Shown: piece after piece, positions 12,030-22,900 of the stretch
How positions within the stretch are numbered: position 1 is the first letter of the stretch
Layout of the letters: every line of letters begins with the position of its first letter
NCBI RefSeq assembly: GCF_040807025.1
Contig: NC_090954.1
Location: forward strand, 13,347,501-13,411,500
Length of the DNA stretch: 64,000 bases
Direction of reading: 5' to 3'
Origin: Struthio camelus
Lineage: Eukaryota; Chordata; Aves; Struthioniformes; Struthionidae
Notes under the pieces: generated by a model
The model's database searches: none
Told to the model about the DNA's origin: nothing
Seen by the model: the letters and a program-made list of their open reading frames with translations, nothing else
Made by a program: the position numbers and the translations under genes

Positions 12030-13540
12030 TGCCTAAAAGTAAACTCAGCTGGGCCAGCCTTCCTGCATTTGGGGATTGCAGCTGGAGAGTGCCTGGACCA
12101 AAGGGCTCTCCCTCCTCGAGCCCCTCCATGCCCCAATCAGGTGAGTAGCACAGTGCTTTTCTTGGTGTGAATGTGTCTGAGATGGAGCTGAGGGGAAGGG
12201 AGGCAGCTTTTAGGTTGTCAGTGTGGAACGCTGGAAATAAGAGCTGTATCACCGCCTCTTGTCTCCTTACAGAAATAGAGTGGAGTTTGTCTATTTTTTG
12301 CAGGCTGAGACACTGCCTTATAAAGAAGATGCTTTCTGGTTCTGTGGGACTACGTTTAGCTTTGAAGTCAGGTTTTCTGAGCATTTACAAGCCATTTGGG
12401 GAACAAAAGCAAAGGTTTTCTCTGTTCACGGGTGCATATGGATTGCAATCAGGGCCCTGCGCTCAGCTCCAGAGCGCAGCCACACTTCCCTCTCTCATCC
12501 TCATTTAAGATCTTGGACATGAGAACAGCCAAACAGCCCATCAGGGTCTCAGCACCCACTGAGCTCTACAACCCAGCCAGGCTTCAAGGGCAACGTTCTG
12601 GTTGCAGCTAAGAATAGTCAGGGGAAGGATTTTATTTTTTTATTCTTTATTACCCAGATAGTGCCCCAAAACCTCTAATTGCCAAGAAGTAACAGAGCTG
12701 TCTGAACACAGCTGAGCAGGAAGCCAGGGTTGGGGCAGCTGGAAACCAGCACAATATCCAGCAAAGGACACCTTTGAGAGAACCCAGTAGCAGCCAGCTA
12801 GAGGCAGGAGGAAAAGCCAACGGTATAGGCAGAGCAAGTAGCATGTTTGCTTATAATGGGGTTTCTCTGTTTCTGCTTTTCTGTATATATTGTGTAACAC
12901 CTTTCTTGTGGGAAAACAAACACAGGAAAGAAAGTCAGGTAGCTAGCGGGCAAGTCCCAAACACCTATGTGAAACCAGAAGGCATTCCTCACGGTCCTTG
13001 CTCCTCTAGCTTGTTTGCACGTTCATGAACATGCAATTATCAGAGCAGCAGCACTAAGGAGAAGAATCACTAACAATAAACACTCCAGCTGGAGGGTGGT
13101 AATTGTTTTCACATAACTTAAGGCAGACGGACAAACTCCTCTTGCCTCAGAGGGGAATTCTCTCTGCCTCAGCTGCTAATGAGGAAATAGCTGGTAGCCC
13201 TGGGATGGCCTGTGAGCAGGAAGGAGAGCACAGGCTGCCTTCGGGGCATGCAGCGCTCCTCTGCCGGGGCAGCACAGCCAAGGAGGGAGCATGGCACCGC
13301 TGCAAGCCCCAGTAGCCACCTCTGCAGCATCAGATGCCCACCACTATCCAGCTAGGGCTATGCAGCAGAGCGCTCCAAAGCTTCCTCGGTTGCCTTTTTC
13401 TACTATTTTTACCCAACACCCCGGAGGCAGAAGACCCTCCCCTGAGGTGGTGGAGGTGCCACAGCTCAGCTCTCCCCACTGCCTCCCTGGGGAGCTGGGC
13501 TCCTCCATGACCCCTGCCCTCACCCTGACCACAGCATAGC
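12030..13540. other. Non-coding sequence upstream of the TNIP1 CpG island
   Basis: I see no exon or repeat that I can support. The sequence is of ordinary base composition until it becomes CpG-rich near 13.55 kb. Confidence 0.55.
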
Positions 13541-13714
13541 TTGGCCTAGCACTCTGGGGCCTCGAGGGCCGAGAGGAAAAAGCCCCCGGGACACCAGGCT
13601 GCCTTCGCGGAGCAAGGACCCCGCGCCGCGGTGGAGGGACGGCCGCGAAGGCCTGCACCGAGCACCAACACGCAGCCAAACCCCACCCGCCGCAGCGGCC
13701 TCCCGCCCGGCCTC

Positions 13715-13722
13715 TTTATATA
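13715..13722 (-). promoter_or_regulatory. TATA box directed to the minus strand
   Basis: On the minus strand the sequence reads TATATAAAG, a full match to TATAWAAR. The plus-strand reading is not a TATA box. Upstream of it on the minus strand, in normal promoter order, are a CCAAT box (13744-13740) about 20 bases away and the NF-kB site about 50 bases away. A start near 13690 going left is predicted. I see no conserved protein in that direction, so the product would be a divergent non-coding RNA or a short unknown transcript. Confidence 0.5.
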
Positions 13723-13767
13723 CCCGCCGCCCCGCGCTGATTGGCTGCGGGGCTTGTCCGTCAGGCT

Positions 13768-13778
13768 GGGAATTTCCC
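13768..13778. promoter_or_regulatory. TNIP1: NF-kB binding site GGGAATTTCCC
   Basis: GGGAATTTCC is a perfect match to GGGRNWYYCC and abuts a GC box. TNIP1 is known in mammals as an NF-kB-inducible inhibitor of NF-kB signalling, so a kB site at its promoter is the expected negative-feedback element. Occupancy is inferred. Confidence 0.7.
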
Positions 13779-13967
13779 GGGGGCGGGTCCTGCCGCCCCT
13801 CACCGCTTCCTCCTGTGCAGGCAGGGGCGGCCGTGGGGGCACCGGCACCGGCACCGGGCAGGTGGGTCCGCGCCGGGGGGGGGGGGGGGCTGCGCCCTGG
13901 CGGGTCCTGCTTGGGCACTGGGTACTGAGCGCGGGGGGGGGTCCTGCCTCCCCCGTCCCGGGTCAGC

Positions 13968-14580
13968 GTGTGTTTTGGGGAGGGGGTCCAGCCCCCCCCC
14001 GGTTCCCGTCGCGGGGAGGGTGTGCTTTGGGGAGGGGGTCCGGACCCACCCCCCCCCCCAGGTTCCCGTCGCGGGGAAGGTGTGCTTTGGGGAGGGGGTC
14101 CGGCCCCCTCCCCCCCCCGGTTCCCGTCGCGGGGAGGGTGTGCTTTGGGGAGGGGGTCCGGCCCCCTCCCCCCCGGTTCCCGTCGCGGGGAGGGTGTGTT
14201 TTGGGGAGGGGGTCCGGCCCCCTCCCCCCCGGCTCCCGTCGCGGGGAGGGTGTGTTTTGGGGAGGAGGTCCGGACCTACCCCCCCCCGGTTCCCGTCGCG
14301 GGGAGGGTGTGTTTTGGGGAGGGGGTCCGGACCCACCCCCCCCCCCGGTTCCCGTCGCGGGGAGGGTGTGCTTTGGGGAGGGGGTCCGGACCCACCCCCC
14401 CCCCCCGGTTCCCGTCGCGGGGAGGGTGTGCTTTGGGGAGGGGGTCCGGACCCACCCCCCCCCCGGTTCCCGTCGTGGGGAGGGTGTGCTTTGGGGAGGG
14501 GGTCCGGACCCACCCCCCCCCCGGTTCCCGTCGCGGGCCGGGGAGGGTGTGCTTTGGGGAGGGTTCCGGCCCCCGTCCCG
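13968..14580. repeat. G-rich minisatellite, about ten copies of a 56-60 bp unit
   Basis: The word ggttcccgtcg (once ggctcccgtcg) recurs at 14001, 14061, 14119, 14175, 14231, 14288, 14347, 14407, 14465 and 14523. Each unit continues with cggggagggtgtgctttggggagggggtcc-type sequence and a C run of 6 to 14 bases that varies in length between copies. Every unit has four or more G runs, so G-quadruplex formation on the plus strand is plausible. The array begins about 105 bases after the candidate TNIP1 exon 1 donor. The open frames of 300-570 codons across it are by-products of repeat lengths lacking stops. Confidence 0.93.
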
Positions 14581-17500
14581 GTACCCTCCGGCCCCTGCCC
14601 GCACACGGGGTGCTCGTCGGGGCTGGCGGTGTTTCCCCATGGGGGCCCTGCTGCCTGGCGAGCCGAGGTCCCGCGGGGGTCCCCGGCCCGGGGGGCGCTG
14701 GTGTCCCTGGGGAGGCTCCCCATGCACAGGGAGGTCCCGCTCACCAGGGGAGCCAGCGACCAAAATGGCATCTCCCTGCCGGCAGTAACTCGGGCGTCCC
14801 CGAGTCGTGCGTGCCGGCGGGTCCAGGGGCCCGGGGAGCCCTCGGCAGCCCCCCGCCACCACGGCTGCCGCCAAAGCGCTCGTTCTTGCCCTGTTGTGCT
14901 GCGTGTTTATCTGGCTCTGAGGTGCCCGGACAGCCAGCCCCGAGGGCCTGCCCGTGGTGGAGCCGGCTGGCGCCTGCCTCACGCGCCCTATAAAAAAGGG
15001 CTAAAAATATCCCCGGATTTCCCCACGGTTTGTGGAAGCAGGTGCTGCAGCCTTGGGGAGGCCACCTGCTCCCGGAGAGGTGGCCAGGGCGCTGGGAGAT
15101 GCCCTTGCCCGCGGGACGTGCCGGTCCCTGGCGCACCCTCGCCCTCCGGCGCTGCGCCCGTCCCTGTGGCAGAGCTGGGCGCTCTTCGTGGGGGCACCGC
15201 CAGCTTTTATACCTGTTGGGATGTATTTAACCACTTTCCCCTCCCTGGGCAGAGGGTGAGTCTCCATCTACGTGAGCTAACTCACAGTGAAATCCCAGTG
15301 AGGACCAGGAAATTGCTGGCTGCGCTGAGGTTTGCCTTGGGACGAGCCCTGACGTCTTGGGCTCGTTGCGTGCTTCGGTTTCCCATCCCCAAAACGGGGA
15401 GTAATAGCTGCTGGGGCCGAGTGGCTCACGTTTCCAGGTTCCTGGAGTGTTGGTAGCTCTCACTCATTTACTGTCAGCCCTGCGGAGCTCGGTGGTGTCC
15501 GCTAATGCTCCAACTCCTTGTGTGCAGTAGCATGAGAATTTGTCTTTTCTTTCAAGTCTCTAGCGCTTGCGGTTGCAGAGGAAAGCTTGAAATCGCTAAG
15601 TGTGGCAATACTAGATGGGGGGGGGAATGCCTCTAAAACATATTCATTGAGAATTTCTCTGTTTTTACAGTTTTAGGGACTTGACTCATGGGTTTTTGGC
15701 CCCTTGGGCTTGACAGCCCTGTTCTACACCACTTTATTACTCCATCACGGAGAAATTCAGGGTTCGCTCCACCCCTTGCTTTTGGTTATGCAATCCCAGT
15801 GTTTCTCAAGACCCATCAATTTACTTTCAGACTATTTCTGGGCTTAAGATTTCCACTTGGGGAGGGAATATGCATAGATGTCAGACTGATCTTCCAGGCT
15901 TACCAGCTGGGAGTCGTACAAGATTATTTACTCGCATTGTCCCTGTGCCTGGAAACGCCCCTCACAAGCCAGCGCCCCAAGGTGCTGGAGCCTTAGCTCA
16001 ATGGACAAGACTCTCGCGTGCCTCCAGTCAGTGCTGTTTTCCTCTGTCTGTGAGTTTTGCCTGGTGAGTCCCAGCTTGGCATTCCAGGTGTTGTGAACTT
16101 ATCTGGTCTGGCTGCGTGTCTCCATCTGTGCAGCGTGGTGCAAATTCACGTTTTGGAGTAATAGAGGTGAGGATGGGAGCGCCTGTGTTGCCTGTGCTTT
16201 CCCGCTGCCCTTGGAGGGCTTTTTGGTTGCAAGCTGGGCATACGGTTTCCTACAGCCTACAGAGCAGTGTTCTATATATAGGTGCTGACAATGTCTTTGG
16301 GGAAATTACTCGCTTTACTCATCTGGCTGGGATCGCACCAGAAGAGCGGGTGCTGGTGCAGCAGTAGCATACGGTGCTGTAAGGCAGGATTACTCAGCAG
16401 ACGTGTGGAGCAGGTGATGCTTGGCGGTGCGGCCCTACCGATGCAAAGGCATATGGATCTGCTGGGAGGTTTTGTGCTGGCATAAGCAGGGCTGATCTGG
16501 GGAGGGAGGGAAGGGTGTTGCTTCTGTGTTTCCAGCAGATATGGAAGGCAGAGTGTGCTATAGTCAGAGGTCAGCAGCATTGCAAAGGTGGGGTGTGACT
16601 TGCATTCCCATCTCCCCTCCCTTAATTTAAAGTTAAGGCCACTGGTAAGGGCGGGAGAGAAAAGATGCTGCTTGTCAGCTCCTCTTTGTGGGAGAATAAA
16701 ACTGCGGGTGGGATTGAGAGTTTGGTGGGAATCAGCACCTGGGAGTTGTTGCCTCTCGCAGGCTTTGCTGTCCTGTTCCTCTGTGCCCTGGTTGCCATCC
16801 TGTATTGTAAGTGGTGTGGGAGGAAATGCAGCCTTTCCCTTTAGCTTATTATTTCTGTGTATTTAAGCAAGTAAGAGGTGTTCTGCTGCCACAAGCTCTT
16901 CTGAAGAGCAAATTTCACTTGCAGCCTCTGGCAAAGACAGAACGTGCTAGAACGGGGACAATGGACTTTGAGCACTGGAGCGAATGCTGGAGACAAGAAC
17001 GCTCCAGCAAGGTATGTCCTTGAGAACTGTCTATGTGGCAAGGCAAAGAAAGCAATAAGAAAGATTTTTAAGCCTTTGGCATCATTTCTGGCTCTGCAAG
17101 AAGTCTTACAATGCCCTTTCAGCCTGACCTACATGAAACAGAAGACCTATTTAGCATGGGGCTGTGGATCATTGCTTGCCAGCAGCTGATACAAAACACT
17201 CATGGGTGGAGGAAGCTACACCATCTCCTCTTGTAAGAGTGCAGATTTCATTTCAAAATAACAGTTCTCACACTTTGGGTCTCAAAGATAACCTCGATGC
17301 CAGTGTCTTTTGCTGCTCAGGTCCTTCTGTGGCTGAAGCACTCCAAATTGAATAGGAGCAGCTTGGCTTGTCCTGGTGCTCTATAGAGCTACAAGAGCCA
17401 CAAGGAAAATAGTATCTGTGTCTTGCTCTGTTCTTGAATGTGGTGACTAGTAGCAGTGGTAGCTACTGGAGCTCTGCAGGGAAAAGAAATAGAGTGGATA

Positions 17501-18174
17501 TCAGTCGAGGCGTCCAGCAGAAAACGGGGTCGCAGCACCATGGGGTAAGACAGCATCATGCTGTGGGGGCTGGACGTCCCATGGGAGCACCACCGCTGAA
17601 TCTTGGTGGCTCTCGTTCGTGTTGCTGCCTAATTAGAAGGCCGTGTCCTGTGGCAAGTAACTCTGCAGTTACATATCATTGTATACGTTCATAAACCCGA
17701 GCCTGAATGCTGGATTTATAAAGAGATGCAACTGAAGCAAATAGTCTTCCTTGCAAGAAACGTCATTGTGGAGCCTTTGCAGGAGGAAAATTTCTCAGGT
17801 CAGGATGGGATTTCTGAACTGAGTGCTGTCGCTGTGGCTGAGAGGGAGCAGGCAGGACCTGCCCAGCTGAGCGAGAAGAGCTACCCAGCCCTGCCCGCTG
17901 CGGAGCAGAGCTTGACCTTTCTGCCTAGGCCTCCTGTCTGGCGTCTTCCTGGCAGCGGGAATTTCTTGCAGCACTCCGAAAGGCCTTACTTTTGTACCCT
18001 GGGAAGTAGAAACACATTTGCAAACTTTGGAAACTTTCCCACGTGGAAGAGCTGGTTTGCAGCCAGGCTGGCCAGAGCAGTGTCTGCGGGCCGGTCGGCA
18101 GGCTTGCCTGGGCTACGGCCTGAGCGCAGCAGCGCTGTGGGAGTTGTGTTCGCTCCATCGGCTCCCTCGTTCCT

Positions 18175-18185
18175 GGGGATTCCCC
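18175..18185. promoter_or_regulatory. TNIP1: NF-kB site GGGGATTCCCC in TNIP1 intron 1
   Basis: This 11-mer equals the classical KBF1/H2TF1 kB element of MHC class I promoters. It lies about 0.5 kb before a CpG-rich patch that could be an alternative promoter or enhancer. Function is inferred from the motif alone. Confidence 0.5.
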
Positions 18186-18649
18186 TTTTCCCTGACCTCT
18201 CCCAACACATCTGTAACTTCTGTTGTGTTTTGGATATGGCTCTTGCCTTTCCCACATGCTCTCTGCAGCCAGCCCTTGATCTGGGCTGGGAAGAAAAGAT
18301 GCTCCAGGCAAAGGTTCAGACCTTTCCCTTTTAAAACATGAATGTTGGAGTCACGTAAGGTCTACTTTAATGCTTTTTTTTCATCCCCATCGCAGTGGCT
18401 TGCAGTGCCCAGAAACCCTCCTTACTGCTTGTTCCTAAATCGAGCTTTGCCTTTGTATCCCTGCAAATGAGGCCCGCGTGGTAGTCCAGGAATTTTTGTC
18501 CCTGCTCTGGGATAGAGCTGCAGGAGCTCTATGGAGGAAAAGAGGGCTGTGACGTTTTACTGTTTTCCAGTAAAACGAACAAAAACCAAACTCTGACCGG
18601 CTTTTGCTTTCCATCTTCGGGAGACTGGCCGCCTCGTCATGGGAGAACA

Positions 18650-18990
18650 ATGCTGTCGGCGTGCAGAGGATCACTTTCGCCCTGCGCATTCCTGGCAGGG
18701 AGGAGACTTCCCCGGAACGGGCGCTCCTCGGGATAAGGAAAACCCCATTCTGCGTAAGGGCCGGGCCGCCCACCCCAGACGGCGCCTCATGCTCGCGGGA
18801 CGGGGGAGCGCCGGGCTGCTCAGCCTGCCGAGCCCACGGCTTGCCCTGGGCCCGGCGGCAGGACTGCCGTGCGCGGTCCGAGGGCCGGGCCGTCCCTCGG
18901 GAGAGGGGCTGCGCAGGGGACGGCGCGATCGATCGCGAGCAGCGAGCTCTGGCTGTGGCTGGGACCTCCCTCCTGCTCGGGCTCTTCAGG
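18650..18990. promoter_or_regulatory. CpG-rich patch, possible alternative promoter or enhancer
   Basis: CpG density rises sharply here compared with its surroundings, including a gatcgatcgc stretch near 18926. No TATA box, convincing donor site or coding sequence is apparent. It may be a secondary TNIP1 start region or an intronic enhancer. Confidence 0.3.
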
Positions 18991-20285
18991 GCTTCCTTTA
19001 CAACCCCAAAGCACCGATGTGTGCGGGGAGGGAGGAAGGTGTTTCTTCCTCCTCACTTGGCTCTAATCCAAGTCTAAGGAAGAACACAAAGGGCTTCAGG
19101 AAGTCCCCTCAACAAGCTCCCTTTACTTGACCCGTCCCTGCCCGATGGTGATTTCTCCTTTCGTACTGCACCTTGCTACCTTCAACCTCAGATGCCTGAA
19201 GGAAAGCTCCCACGACTGTGTCAGTCACCCCCGGGCGCCAGCCCGCCTGCTGCGCGGGGTTGGCATCCTCTGCCTGTGTGTCTGTGGCGGTTTGGTGTTT
19301 TAGAGCAGGGGCTATTCTCGTTGCTGCTCCTGCCTTGCTGGCCGCGGAGTGGCTGGGGCTGCAGCACTAATCCTCGCTGCTCTGGCAGTGATGCAGGTAT
19401 TTCCTAATGACCGGGGAGACAAGTCTGAAAATGGCTATATCTAAGGCGAAGCGCACACTAAATGCGGTGAATTCTGGAGGAAAGTGGAAAAACTCCTGGC
19501 CTGCGTTGGCCTTAGAGCTGCTGAAACTGGGAGAGCAGCTCGCCTCTGAGCATTGGGGTCCCTGAGAGGCAAGTGAAGTATGTTTGCCGCTGATGCGCAA
19601 ATACCCCACAATTTCCCAGAGCGGGATTTAGAGGGGGACAGAAGAGAAAGCCAGTGCCTGGCTGGATGCAGAGAGCTTTGTGCACTCGGGCCCTGCAGAG
19701 AGCGCCTTGCTGTTTTCTGCATGGGCCTTTGGCCAAGGAGCCATCCCTGCCCATGGGTCTCGGGGCTGTGCATCTTTAGCTGGCTTTTAGTGGCATGTCC
19801 ACGCTGGTTCAGACCCACGTGGCTCCCCCCGGCAGCCTCACTGGGAGTCGGAGGCTCTTCCTGCAGCCTGGGCAGGGCAGCCCTCAGTCCCCATATCTGT
19901 CGGCCTTCTCTGGAGGAGGGAGATGAGCCTCCCTTCTGCCCTACGTGAGCCCCTGCCTTGTTTTCCCTGTAGGCAGTGACAGAGCCACAATGCAGCTATT
20001 TAAATACTAACCACTTTCATCTTTGCCCTGGAGTGTCCCCTGCCCACTCACTTTGTCATTCTCTCCTTTTGCTGAGTTATCATAAAAATTTACTATCTAA
20101 AGGTCTCGGTGCCACACTTGCAACCTGGTGCCCACCCACGGGCAGCTGAAACTCAAACCGCTGGTGAGCAACCGCGGCGTCTCGCAGCCTCTCCCTTTGG
20201 GTCTGCTGCAGGGTTTTCTGCCTCCATCCTCAGAGAGAGTCCTGTGACCGGAGGGGAGTTGCTAGGAGGACCTGGGTGGTTGTTT

Positions 20286-20305
20286 AAAAAAAAAAAAAAA
20301 AAAAA
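20286..20305. repeat. A20 homopolymer run
   Basis: Twenty consecutive A residues are flanked on the right by C-rich sequence. There is no recognisable retroposed body to the left, so it is annotated only as a mononucleotide repeat. Confidence 0.85.
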
Positions 20306-20875
20306 CCCCGACCAACCCACCCGAAAGCCAGCATGCTTTGCTTCGCTTTGCCGTAGGGCTGAGGAGCTCCGGTGCTCGTGGGCTCCTCTGCTGCTAGCTA
20401 GAAAGAGCAGGAGGGCAGCATTGCTGCACCAAGGCTATGCTCCTGGCAACGCTGTAACTGCAATTAGTCTGATGCTGCATCTGGGTTAATTAGCCCTGGC
20501 TCTGAGCTGATTAGTGCCTGGGCACAGAGCCACGGTGATACGCCTGCACGGCTTCTGGACGGCCAGCGGTCCCTGGCTGGCCCACTCACAGGGCAATCTG
20601 GGCTAGTCTGTGTTCGTCATTGTGCATGAGCACCCACGACTCTGAGATCAGCTTAAAAATTATAGATTCACCAAGAGAGAAGTGTTTTATGGTGGTGGTA
20701 GTTGTTTGGGTTTTTGGAGCCTGTGCGTGATCATGCTTTCTTTACGTTTCTAACTATAGTTGGAAACTTGTCTATCTTCTTCTCTTTCATCCCCCCCCGT
20801 TGTTTTCAATGAAACATGAAATTTTCATTTCAAATCTTGAATTTCAACAGTCAGGACTTTAAAAAGAAAACGTAG

Positions 20876-21375
20876 ACAACCAGGGCTGGAAGGGACCTCA
20901 CAGTGACCTGGCCCGTGCTCCTGCCCCAAGTGTGGCAGCTCTGTCCTAGCAATCCCTTACAGAAATTGAGCTGTTTCTCAACCCCACCAGTAGTGAGGGC
21001 TCCACCGTCTCCCTGGGCAAACCCTCGCAGTGCCCAGCTGGCTCTGCTGCCAGGCTCAGAGAATTGCGGAAACCCTTCCTTCTTGCCATATCGTGTTGGC
21101 TGGTTATTTCATGTCTTATCTGGCCTTGTGTCAGCTGGGGATAATTCAGTTCCTCTTTGCAGCTGCTGTTTATGTATTTGAAAACTGCTCCCGTGTCCCC
21201 ATCCCTGTCATCTCTCCTTCAGGCTAAGCCACCGCTCAGTGAGCCTTCCTGTCATCTTACTCTGACTGTCCCCCCTGTTCTCCCTCCCGCCGATGCACAC
21301 CCTTCTGCAGGGTTGGTGCCTAAAACTGGATGTGTCATCTTGGCAGAGACCATACCACACTTTGGGATGGCCCTT
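20876..21375 (-). mobile_element. Degraded CR1-like LINE, 3' part, inverted
   Basis: The left end carries gggctggaagggacctca, the hallmark of a CR1 3' region read in reverse. Further colinear CR1 landmarks follow: ctccctgggcaaacc with cagtgccc (near 21010-21040), tatttgaaaactgctcc then ctccttcaggctaa (near 21172-21230), and cctaaaactgga (near 21320). The order matches reversed CR1, but mismatches and gaps are frequent and no reverse-transcriptase frame survives, so this is an ancient copy. The terminal CR1 microsatellite is not preserved. CR1 is the dominant LINE of birds and other sauropsids. Confidence 0.8.
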
Positions 21376-22199
21376 GGGTAGAGAGATCCATGATAAAACC
21401 ATGCGAACTGAGACTACTCCAGGCCAGAGGCTTTTGGTGGCTTCCTCCAGCTGAAAAAAACATCAGGCCTTAGTAAGTGAGCTCTGCAGACAGGTAACGC
21501 AGTTAGTGCAGATCATTCTGGTTCAGGTTGAGCTGTTTCATGCTGCCGTCGCCTTGCAGGCTCTGATGTGCCGGGGACTGATGTGCTGGGGGGGCAGGAG
21601 GGCAGCGCGGCTGGCAGGAGACGGACACTGTCCCCGCTCTCCAGCAGGCTCGACAGGTAGCATGTTTGGTCCTCTCCTTCCCTGCAGTGGGTGTGCTGTA
21701 GAGTCCCCAGGCGCTGTGCACCGTCACACCGGCGCCCCGTGGTGTCCTCGTTCCTGCCCGCAGGCTGGCCTCCTGCTTAGTGAGTTTTCTTCACCTGCAT
21801 GCATCTCCCTGGCGGGGAGAGAAGGGGGATTTCACGACACCCGTGGCAATACTTCCCACTGCCGTGTGATGCCTCGCTCACTGCGAGAGGTCAGCGGCAC
21901 AGAAACCGCCTCGGTTCTTCTTCAGCTTCCTGTCAGCTGCTTGTACGCTCCAGAAATAGCCTTTACTCAGCCCACCCCTGGCACCAGCTGAGAGCCAGCA
22001 GCTCTCAGTGCTTTCACCACCTTCATCGCTTCAAACAAGGTTTCAGTCTCCCTGTATGGGGCTGTGGCGGCTTCTCCGCTGCAGATGATGGTGTGAGAGG
22101 TCTCCATGCAGAGATGGTGTTTGGCAGCATCCAAAGAGCAGCAGGAAGGTGAGACCTGACACACGGTGCAGATAGGTGGGATCGAGCTTGTTAGCAGAG

Positions 22200-22900
22200 G
22201 AATAGAGGGATCGCGCTGCGGCATCTGGTCCTTGCATCTCCCAAAGTGCCGCCTTTCAGCCCTCCGCCTCTGGCGAGCCGCTCCGCAAGCGGCAGTCGGA
22301 CGTGCTTGGTGCCCAGCGCAGCCTGCCCGCCGTGCTGCGGGGCGAAGCGTGCCCACGAGGCGCCTCGTCCCCAAAGGGACGCGGTGGTGAGTGGCACGCC
22401 TCCCGAGCCGCTCCCGGCGAGCAGGCTGGCTGCGGCTCCCGAGGACGTGTCCCCGGTGAGCTCATGTGTAATTATCTGGTTGCGGATCCTGCCAGGTGGC
22501 GGTTGTCATCTGGAAAGTCCCCGGTTCTCCCTGGCAGACAGGTTATGTAACCTGGTCTCGGGGATCAGCCCCGTGTCTCGGGCCGGGCCGGCCCGAATCG
22601 CTCGTGATGTGAACATTGGTGTGAGGTCGAGATGGTTTCGGGTATGAGCGTCCCACCTTCCCCTTTCAGAATGACCCCGCTCAACCCCCTCCCGTTCGCG
22701 AGTTCACAACATCCGGAGGCAGCAACAGCCTTATACGGGGAGGAAAAGCAGTTGAGGAAGCGCCCACGGGAGTTTTGGCCCCGCTCTGCGGCTGTGCTCC
22801 CCGGCAGCCGGCATCGCAGGGAGAGCCGCGTCCTGCCCTGCCCCGGCTCCAGCTGCCCCAGACCCCGCATCGCCCCCGCGGGGACACCTCAGCTGCAGAG
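22200..22900. promoter_or_regulatory. CpG-rich patch in TNIP1 intron 1
   Basis: A CpG-dense interval about 1.6-2.3 kb upstream of the TNIP1 start codon exon. A possible donor, ggtg|gtgagt, occurs near 22386, so it could supply an alternative first exon. There is no coding sequence I recognise. Confidence 0.3.

Larger units (their letters stand above)
13690..13861 (+). promoter_or_regulatory. TNIP1: Probable TNIP1 promoter and untranslated first exon, CpG island core
   Basis: This CpG-dense stretch is the best candidate for the TNIP1 transcription start. It contains an inverted CCAAT box (ATTGG, 13740-13744), an NF-kB site (13768-13778) immediately followed by a GC box GGGGGCGGG (13779-13787), and then a splice donor CAG|GTGGGT with the exon ending at 13861. 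An untranslated exon ending there would splice to the acceptor at 24490-24491, just before the start codon. The 10.6-kb first intron so produced fits a gene whose first exon is non-coding. The exact start site is not visible, and the CpG patches near 18.8 and 22.5 kb could be alternative starts. Confidence 0.6.

Noticed and set aside
13741-15456. 571-codon plus-strand frame, and matching minus-strand frames, with a repetitive Gly/Pro pattern
   Set aside because: These run through the 56-60 bp minisatellite; the repetitive peptide is the translation of the array and changes frame as C-run lengths vary.
15985-16030. tRNA-like A box (TTAGCTCAATGG) suggesting a tRNA or tRNA-derived SINE
   Set aside because: No B box (GGTTCGANTCC) follows at a suitable distance, and no cloverleaf can be drawn.
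20286-20305. Poly(A) run as the tail of a processed pseudogene
   Set aside because: Nothing resembling a coding body lies upstream and no flanking target-site duplication was seen.
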